A stretch of DNA of 5,835 nt from Rhodospirillales bacterium (lineage in GTDB: Bacteria; Pseudomonadota; Alphaproteobacteria; Acetobacterales; Acetobacteraceae): NCBI GenBank assembly GCA_028866335.1, contig JAGWIL010000112.1, forward strand, positions 1 through 5,835. The letters are read 5' to 3'. The notes beneath the pieces were generated by a model. The model worked only from the letters and a program-made list of their open reading frames with translations. It did not search any database and was not told where the DNA came from. Position 1 is the first letter of the stretch; each line of letters opens with the position of its first letter. Positions 1 to 4,624 of this stretch are shown here, in pieces. Both the position numbers and the translations under genes were made by a program.

Positions 1-146
1 AGCGCGGGGCCTTTTGCGGTCTCTACCCATTTCGGGTAAGCCGGACAGGCGAAGGCCGCAAATTGCGCGCCGCCGGTGCGGGCGATGGCCGGCGTGGAAA
101 TGCCGCTACCGTCATTGGCCACGATCTGGCCGTTTTCCATGGGCAT
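1..146 (-). CDS. Unrecognised phage protein, N-terminal part only, downstream of coat
   Basis: The frame opens with ATG at 146 and is still open at the left edge, giving 48 complete codons. A Shine-Dalgarno GGAG (154-157) sits 7 bases before the ATG. A second in-frame ATG lies two codons later (138-140), but the spacing favours the first. The protein begins MPMENGQIVANDGSG and continues with a Gly/Ala-rich stretch and one Cys (near residue 35). There is no signal peptide or membrane segment in the visible part. I do not recognise the family. Its position directly after the coat gene suggests a virion or head-completion role, since genes for head-tail connectors or head accessory proteins often lie here, but that is context only. 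A UUCG hairpin separates it from the coat gene, so its expression may be lower than that of coat. Confidence is in its being a real gene, not in a function. Confidence 0.8.
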   Translation of the reverse strand, partial: MPMENGQIVANDGSGISTPAIARTGGAQFAAFACPAYPKWVETAKGPA

Positions 147-173
147 GAAATATCTCCGATGATGTTAAGGAAA

Positions 174-193
174 GGGGAGCCCGAAGGCTCCCC
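174..193 (-). terminator. UUCG-tetraloop hairpin after the coat gene (terminator or 3'-end stabiliser)
   Basis: A perfect 8-bp inverted repeat (174-181 with 186-193) lies six bases past the coat stop codon. On the transcribed minus strand it reads GGGGAGCC-TTCG-GGCTCCCC, which gives the exceptionally stable C(UUCG)G tetraloop. It is followed by TTTCCTT, a short and interrupted U tract. This looks like an intrinsic terminator with a weak tail. It could let some transcription through to the next gene while ending or protecting most coat mRNA. The stem is certain. Whether it terminates or only blocks exonucleases cannot be read from the sequence. Confidence 0.65.
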
Positions 194-199
194 CTCAGG

Positions 200-1426
200 T
201 CAGGAATAGGTCGGCACGTCTGCCACGCAGACCGCCCATTCCGGACGGATCGCCGCATAGCCGTAGAGCACGTCGATGCGTGTCACCTTCTGGTCGGTGC
301 CGGGCAGATAGGCATCGATGATGCGCAGCGAGCACCCCTGATAATTCTCGCGCGCGCCCGCGATGATGCCGGCGCCGTAGAGGGGCAGGTCGGGCGTCGC
401 CATGGTGAAGGCTTCCGGACGCATGACCAGGTTCTTGGTGAACGTGGTGCTGGCCGGATTGACCATGGTGATGGCGGCGTTCGCGGCCGGCGCGGCATTG
501 ACGGTCTGGAACTGCACCGGGTTGCCGCCGGATGGCGGCACAAGAGCGGGGTAGATCGGGATCGATGTGCCGCCGCTCGCCACATTGGCGGTGACGACAA
601 ACTGCATCAGGCGCGTGCTGGTCTGCTTCGTCACGCGGTTGACGGCATAGACACCCGCCACCGTGATGATGTCGCCCGCCACCAGTGTGCCGGTGGTGCC
701 TGCGGCAACGGTCAGAGACGTACCGTTGACCCCCACACCTGTAACCGCTCCCGCGCTGAAAGAGCCTGAGGTGTGAGACCAGGTGGTCTGGTCCTCGTAC
801 CATTCGCCGATGCCCAGCGCCGGGCCGCCCATGACACCCTTCTTGTAGATGTCGCTGATCTGGCCAGCCGGGTTGTAGAGCACGGTCTGGCTGTCCACCA
901 TCGAGGCGTTGGTCTCGGGGTGCAGGAAGGCCGCACGCTCGCCCACCGGGGCAGAGTTAGCAGTCAGCAGCGCGTTCGCACGCAGGAACTGGCTTTTGGT
1001 CGGCGCAATGATGCTGCCGCCCGAGGTGTTCGCCACGTAATTCGGCACCGTGTCGGCCAGGGATGCGAGGTCCGCGGCAACCTGGCCAGCAAGGTTGTTG
1101 ATGGCAGGGCGAAGCACCAACTCGCGGAACTCGGACAGCTGCATGCGCTGCTCGACCGAGGTGAAGGCGATATCGACATGCTTCTGGCTAGAAACGGTCA
1201 GGCTGGAGTTCACCTGAACATTGCTCTGAATGTTCAGGTTTGGCCCGTTGGTCACGGTGTAGTCGGACGGCAGGCGGATGCGGACGGTTTCACCGATCTT
1301 GGCGCCGGAGTCCTTGAACTCGGACGCGTACTGGCGGTTGACTTTCTGGAGGAGCGCGTTGCTGTTCACGAACAGCGGCAGCGCGTCCTTGGTGATCATG
1401 TCGATCGTAAGGAGCGAATTGCTCAT
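200..1426 (-). CDS. P22-type major coat (capsid) protein
   Basis: This is a 408-residue major capsid protein of the P22 gp5 coat family (HK97 fold), slightly shorter than P22 gp5 at about 430. It forms the icosahedral shell with scaffold and portal. The N-terminus (MSNSLLTIDMITKDALPLF) is the helical arm typical of the family. Residues 28-60 (VNRQYASEF, GAKIGETVRI) and 80-130 (QKHVDIAFTS, LRPAINNLAGQVA) look like the N-arm, E-loop and spine-helix region. Residues about 220-320 are Gly/Ser/Thr/Val-rich beta sequence, with AGDIITVAGVYAVN, LMQFVVTA and GGTSIPIYPAL. They correspond to the inserted I-domain that P22-like coats carry. The C-terminal part (AFTMATPDLP to IDVLYGYAAIRPEW) matches the A/P-domain end in style. 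The start is ATG at 1426 with Shine-Dalgarno AAGGA (1433-1437) 6 bases upstream. A 168-base structured leader precedes it and a strong hairpin follows it, fitting a heavily expressed gene. The family assignment is from memory of sequence features, not a search. Confidence 0.95.
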   Translation of the reverse strand: MSNSLLTIDMITKDALPLFVNSNALLQKVNRQYASEFKDSGAKIGETVRIRLPSDYTVTNGPNLNIQSNVQVNSSLTVSSQKHVDIAFTSVEQRMQLSEFRELVLRPAINNLAGQVAADLASLADTVPNYVANTSGGSIIAPTKSQFLRANALLTANSAPVGERAAFLHPETNASMVDSQTVLYNPAGQISDIYKKGVMGGPALGIGEWYEDQTTWSHTSGSFSAGAVTGVGVNGTSLTVAAGTTGTLVAGDIITVAGVYAVNRVTKQTSTRLMQFVVTANVASGGTSIPIYPALVPPSGGNPVQFQTVNAAPAANAAITMVNPASTTFTKNLVMRPEAFTMATPDLPLYGAGIIAGARENYQGCSLRIIDAYLPGTDQKVTRIDVLYGYAAIRPEWAVCVADVPTYS

Positions 1427-1594
1427 GGGGAATCCTTCGGATTTTCAGGATTGCGCGAGTGGCGCTTGAAAATCCCCTCACGCTGAAAGCGGTCTTGGGG
1501 CGTTTCACCTGGATCCGAAGGGTGAATGAGAAGTCGCGGTCCGGTGGTCTGGTGTTCGCGCGGGCTATCCCGCGAGTCTGGTAGGCGGGGAAAG
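1427..1594 (-). promoter_or_regulatory. Gene-free, structured 5' leader of the coat gene
   Basis: These 168 bases between the scaffold-like gene and coat hold no convincing ORF on the transcribed strand and are rich in inverted repeats. Reading toward coat there are: stem CGCGGG/CCCGCG (1569-1574 with 1559-1564, loop ATAG); TTCACC/GGTGAA (1521-1526 with 1504-1509); CCCC/GGGG (1497-1500 with 1474-1477) enclosing CGCT-TTC-AGCG (1481-1491); and a 9-bp perfect stem GGATTTTCA/TGAAAATCC (1467-1475 with 1439-1447) with an inner GCGC/GCGC pair. The last stem ends one base before the Shine-Dalgarno. It shares bases 1474-1475 with the preceding stem, so the two compete in part. I see no sigma70-like -35/-10 pair. 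A role in translation control or message stability of coat is inferred from position and folding potential. Confidence 0.5.
1439..1475 (-). promoter_or_regulatory. 9-bp hairpin abutting the coat ribosome-binding site
   Basis: Arms 1439-1447 and 1467-1475 are exact reverse complements, with a 19-base spacer that contains a second pairing (1453-1456 with 1462-1465). The Shine-Dalgarno AAGGA at 1433-1437 lies just outside the stem, so this fold leaves it exposed. AATCC in the spacer (minus strand of 1448-1452) is complementary to GGATT of the Shine-Dalgarno region (1431-1435). This gives an alternative fold that would mask the site. The pairings are seen directly; a switching function is inference. 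Confidence 0.5.
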
Positions 1595-2365
1595 TCAGCG
1601 CGCTTGCTTGCGCTGCCACTCCATGTGTTCCTCGACTGTCATATCGGGGCGGTAGCCATCCGATTTGGCGTTGCCGGAAACGGGTTTGATGGGCTTCGGC
1701 GCGGTGGTGGCGCCGGGCGGTTTCGGTGGCGGCGGTGGTGCTGCATTCGCCTTGGCCACGAGCTTCGCCAGCTCTTGCCCTGCCTTGTAGGGCGACATGC
1801 TGACCAGACGCTCGGCCAGATCGGGATCGGCGGCGAGAAGCGGAATGGCCTTGTGGCCCTCATCCGTCTCCATCAGCGCGGAAAGCAAAACCGGGCCGGC
1901 CTTACCCACGGATGCTGCGACCGCATTGCAATGGTCATTCCATTCATCGCCGAAGGCCTGGCGCCCGGTGGCATCGAAATTGCTGACTCTTTGCTGAGCG
2001 TCACGCTCTGCGAACAGCTGCTTGGCCCGCTCCTCGGCGCGCCGGTTAATCTCGGACTCTTCCAGGAACGCTTTGGCCTTCTCGGGGTCCTTCAGCGCTT
2101 CCATCTCGGCCTTGTATCGCTCAGCCTCCTGGCGGGCGACATCCGCAGCGCGTTCGGCTTCGCGCTGGGCTCGCACAGCCTTGTCGATGCGCTTTTGCGC
2201 ACCGTCGCGCTTGGCCTTTTCGGCCGCTTCTGCTGCGGCGACGGCTTCGGCCTCGGCTTGCTCGGCCGCATTTTCGGCGGCTTGCGCGCCTTGCGCGACT
2301 TCGGCGCCCTGCGTGAGCGCGGTCTCGGTATTCGCGCCTGCGGTTAGGGTGTTCTCTTCGGTCAT
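1595..2365 (-). CDS. Scaffold-like capsid assembly protein
   Basis: This 256-residue protein lies between portal and coat, the place of P22 scaffold gp8 (about 300 residues). Scaffolds guide coat subunits into a correctly sized procapsid and then leave. The sequence suits the role. Residues 20-125 are highly charged and Ala/Glu/Arg/Gln-rich, predicted to be long helix or coiled coil (for example EAERAADVARQEAERYKAE). Residues 126-205 are a more mixed helical segment. A Pro-rich hinge with five consecutive prolines (about 210-230) follows. The tail is a short basic amphipathic helix (MTVEEHMEWQRKQAR, 242-256), like the coat-binding C-terminus of known scaffolds. There is no Cys apart from one near residue 146. 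Start ATG 2365 has Shine-Dalgarno AAGGA (2370-2374) 4 bases upstream; the same AAGGA-CCCC-ATG pattern, with two extra bases, precedes coat. Scaffolds diverge fast, so the call rests on position, composition and the basic tail. A different head-assembly factor or a fused protease is less likely, as no catalytic motif is seen. Confidence 0.82.
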   Translation of the reverse strand: MTEENTLTAGANTETALTQGAEVAQGAQAAENAAEQAEAEAVAAAEAAEKAKRDGAQKRIDKAVRAQREAERAADVARQEAERYKAEMEALKDPEKAKAFLEESEINRRAEERAKQLFAERDAQQRVSNFDATGRQAFGDEWNDHCNAVAASVGKAGPVLLSALMETDEGHKAIPLLAADPDLAERLVSMSPYKAGQELAKLVAKANAAPPPPPKPPGATTAPKPIKPVSGNAKSDGYRPDMTVEEHMEWQRKQAR

Positions 2366-2399
2366 GGGGTCCTTGCGTGGGCTACCGGCCCGCGAACGG

Positions 2400-2540
2400 T
2401 TAAGCGCGCCAGCCGGGCGCGACGGATACGGGGATCAAATCACCCGAATAGGAGAGCGGCCCGATAGGCCGGAAATCGAAACGCGCGCCCGGCGCATAGG
2501 GGCCGCAGAAGAAAGCGCAGATGGCTATGAGCGTTCTCAT
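2400..2540 (-). CDS. Small ORF (46 aa) coupled to the portal stop, hydrophobic N-terminus
   Basis: The portal stop and this start overlap as ATGA (ATG 2538-2540, TGA 2537-2539). The frame runs 46 codons to TAA at 2400-2402. It fills most of the 171-base gap between portal and scaffold. There is no clear Shine-Dalgarno, so expression would depend on re-initiation by ribosomes finishing portal. The protein starts MRTLIAICAFFCGPY, a short hydrophobic run after a single Arg with two Cys. The rest is Pro/Gly/aromatic-rich and ends in GWRA. The hydrophobic run resembles a short signal or membrane anchor, but I see no proper lipobox. Roughly three quarters of its codons end in G or C, like its neighbours, which supports coding. 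I do not recognise the family and give no function. A chance open frame remains possible because it is so short. Confidence 0.55.
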   Translation of the reverse strand: MRTLIAICAFFCGPYAPGARFDFRPIGPLSYSGDLIPVSVAPGWRA

Positions 2541-4624
2541 TGCACGGGAGCGGCGCCCCCTTGCGGCTGCTGCTGCATTGGCATCGGCGGTGCCGGCGCG
2601 CTCTGCAGCATGTCGTGCATCAGCTCGTCGATGGGCTGCAGCGGGTTGGCGAGAGCCTGCGCCGCGACTTGGCGGATGATTGGCACCAGAATGGCTGGGT
2701 CTATATCCTTGAGAGCCTGCAGCCGGTCGGTTTCGGCTTTGTAGGTGTCGATGGCCTTCTGCTGCTCCGTGGACTGCTGTTTGCCTCGGGCCGTCGCCAG
2801 TTTCTGCATGGCCTCGGAAAGCGCGCCTTGCAGTTTCTGGATCTCCTGCTGCGCCTCGGCCAACTGCGGAGGTGGACCGCCCAGCGCCTGCGGTGGCACC
2901 ATGTTGTAAAGCCGCTCGGCTAGCTCGTCGGCCATCTCGAAGTCCGCGCTTTTCACGATCAGATCGCCGGCGGCGGCCATAAATTCGGGCGACATTCCGG
3001 CAAGCTGGATCAGCGCGTCAAAGGTCTGCTGGCGTGCCGTCGCATAGGCCGGGCCGACATCGGCGCGGACGGAATAGGTGCCCACGGTCGGGTTGAAGAC
3101 CTTCTTGACGCCCTCCATGAGCTCTTGCTCATGTTCCTGGTAGGCCTGTTTGGCTCGGGGATCGATCAGGATCGTTTCTTCCGAGCCGTCCAGGCCCATA
3201 ATTTTGATCGCGCGCTTCGTGTCGTAGACTTTGGGAATCAGGTCGAGAATGGCTTTGCCCGTAAACCGGACCGCACCGGCGAGATGATCGATGTAATGGT
3301 AGGTGCTGTTTTCGCCTTGGCGCTGGCGGGCATTAATCGCCTTTCCGCTCTTCTCGTGGCTCTCCTCGCCCATGAGGGCTTGGTATTGGCCGGAGACCAT
3401 CTGCATCTCCATGGCGGTGCTTTGCAGCCCAGCCATGACACCTTGCGAGATCGGCGGTGGTTCTGCGCGCTGGGGTGGCGCAATGGGTCTACCCTGCTCA
3501 TCAAACCCATTATACGGCAGCACCGAATAATTGCGGATGTTGGCGCTATTCCAGTATGGATGGTTTCGGATCGCCTCGATGGGGGCGACGAACGGCGCGC
3601 GCGGCTGCAGCGCAAACAGCTCCGTCGCCATCGAGCTGTAGTAATTGTACATGCGCTGGGGGTCGAGGAGAGCCCGGGTGTGGCCTTTTCGGTCAAGCCT
3701 CCCCTCAATCACCGTTTCCTCGCCGATGACGCGGAACAGCGGCACGTATTTGCCTGGCCAGATCGATTTCTCAACGATCTCGTCGCCGATGATGCGGAAC
3801 CACTCCACATCCTCGTTCATCACGTCGCGCTCGCGGGCGCCATCTTCCTGAAGCAGAGCATCTGCGATCTCGGCGCCCACGACGCTTCGGCGGAAAGTCT
3901 CGCCCTTGGCGGTCATGATCAGCTTGTCGCGCTTCTGGCGGCGCCGGAAATATTCGCAGTCGCGCACCTTATCGACCGTGATCCATCCGGAACTTCCGGC
4001 AATGGCATTTTCGCCGCCCAGCTTGCCTTTTAGGCGCGGAAACTCGGCCTCTACATCATCTTTGGCGCGGTCCACATAGACAAAGCCGTAACGCGCGTCG
4101 GAGCCGTCCTGCTCCTGGATATCCGGGTCGAGATAGACCGTCAGCGGATCGGCCACGCGGACCCAGCGGATCTCCTGATCAAAACTGTCGTCGCTGACAT
4201 AATCGGTGATCAGGCGCCAATAACCCCAGCCGCCCTTCACCTGCGTACAGACCGCAGCCATCATGGCTTCGTCGGCGTTGCTCGCATAGGCGATGGCGCG
4301 GGCAATGCCGTTCAGCACATCTGCCGCCTGCTGCGTGGCGCCCCCGGTCGAGGGGGCGTATCGCACCTCAACCTTGTTCTGCCTGGCGTCGTTGATGATC
4401 TGCAGGCAGTGCTGGCGCGTCTTGTTGATCGTCAGGATCGGCGACCGGCTCAACTGGCGATCCGACACGACCGCATCGGGCCACTGCCAGTTATTGTAGG
4501 AATCGCCCTCGGCAAAGCGCATATCATCCAGGAAGGATTGGCGCGCGTTCGCTTCCCAATCCTGAGCGCGCTTGAAGCGCTCGCGGGCTTCGCGGATTAT
4601 TTCTTCGTTGGTCAACGCATCCAC
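2537..4624 (-). CDS. P22-type portal protein
   Basis: This 695-residue protein belongs to the P22 gp1 portal family (P22 itself is about 725). A ring of twelve copies sits at one vertex, nucleates head assembly, docks the terminase and is the DNA channel. Residues 8-45 have the typical helical opening (REARERFKRAQDWEANAR, then DDMRFAEG). Residues 61-83 (SPILTINKTRQHCLQIINDA) match the conserved N-terminal motif. The middle holds wing/stem sequence, including WVRVADPLTVYLDP (154-167) and DPQRMYNYYSSMATE (321-335). SGKAINARQRQGENSTYHYI (426-445) and VGPAYATARQQTFDAL (523-538) are family hallmarks. Residues 585-640 are Gln/Glu/Lys-rich coiled helix, likely the C-terminal barrel, and a Pro/Met/Gln-rich tail ends the protein. 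The start is GTG at 4624, which overlaps the terminase end by 13 bases. An ATG at 4618-4620 is in the terminase frame and cannot be used. Only a weak G-rich Shine-Dalgarno precedes the GTG, so translational coupling to terminase is likely. Confidence 0.97.
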   Translation of the reverse strand: MDALTNEEIIREARERFKRAQDWEANARQSFLDDMRFAEGDSYNNWQWPDAVVSDRQLSRSPILTINKTRQHCLQIINDARQNKVEVRYAPSTGGATQQAADVLNGIARAIAYASNADEAMMAAVCTQVKGGWGYWRLITDYVSDDSFDQEIRWVRVADPLTVYLDPDIQEQDGSDARYGFVYVDRAKDDVEAEFPRLKGKLGGENAIAGSSGWITVDKVRDCEYFRRRQKRDKLIMTAKGETFRRSVVGAEIADALLQEDGARERDVMNEDVEWFRIIGDEIVEKSIWPGKYVPLFRVIGEETVIEGRLDRKGHTRALLDPQRMYNYYSSMATELFALQPRAPFVAPIEAIRNHPYWNSANIRNYSVLPYNGFDEQGRPIAPPQRAEPPPISQGVMAGLQSTAMEMQMVSGQYQALMGEESHEKSGKAINARQRQGENSTYHYIDHLAGAVRFTGKAILDLIPKVYDTKRAIKIMGLDGSEETILIDPRAKQAYQEHEQELMEGVKKVFNPTVGTYSVRADVGPAYATARQQTFDALIQLAGMSPEFMAAAGDLIVKSADFEMADELAERLYNMVPPQALGGPPPQLAEAQQEIQKLQGALSEAMQKLATARGKQQSTEQQKAIDTYKAETDRLQALKDIDPAILVPIIRQVAAQALANPLQPIDELMHDMLQSAPAPPMPMQQQPQGGAAPVQ

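Noticed and set aside
195..803. Minus-strand frame of 202 codons overlapping the coat 3' half
   Set aside because: It is out of frame with coat, His/Arg/Gly-rich, without a ribosome-binding site, and coat fully accounts for the region.
773..1486. Long plus-strand open frame (237 codons) opposite coat
   Set aside because: It lies antisense to a clearly recognised coat gene. Its protein is Arg/Gly/Val/His-rich with no recognisable domain, and it is the usual by-product of a GC-rich codon bias.
1559..1574. Hairpin after the scaffold gene as an intrinsic terminator
   Set aside because: The 6-bp GC stem is not followed by a U tract on the transcribed strand (CGAACACC follows), so it is not a canonical terminator. 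I kept it only as part of the coat leader.
1427..1594. A sigma70-type promoter for coat
   Set aside because: I found no TTGACA/TATAAT-like pair at suitable spacing on the minus strand. A phage-specific promoter cannot be excluded by eye.
1720..1745. CCR trinucleotide repeat as a microsatellite or phase-variation tract
   Set aside because: It simply encodes the poly-Pro hinge of the scaffold-like protein. The triplet period would not shift the frame.
1526..2347. Plus-strand open frame (273 codons) opposite the scaffold-like gene
   Set aside because: It mirrors the Ala/Glu-rich repeats of scaffold as Leu/Gly/Arg-rich low-complexity sequence. There is no start context or domain, and the minus-strand reading has the right position and composition for a scaffold.
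2457..2471. CGGCC/GGCCG inverted repeat inside the small ORF
   Set aside because: A 5-bp GC-rich stem is common by chance in DNA of this composition and has no U tract or link to a start site.
3125..4033. Plus-strand open frame (302 codons) opposite portal
   Set aside because: Portal on the minus strand carries conserved family motifs throughout this stretch, and the antisense product shows none. Stop-free antisense frames are expected here.
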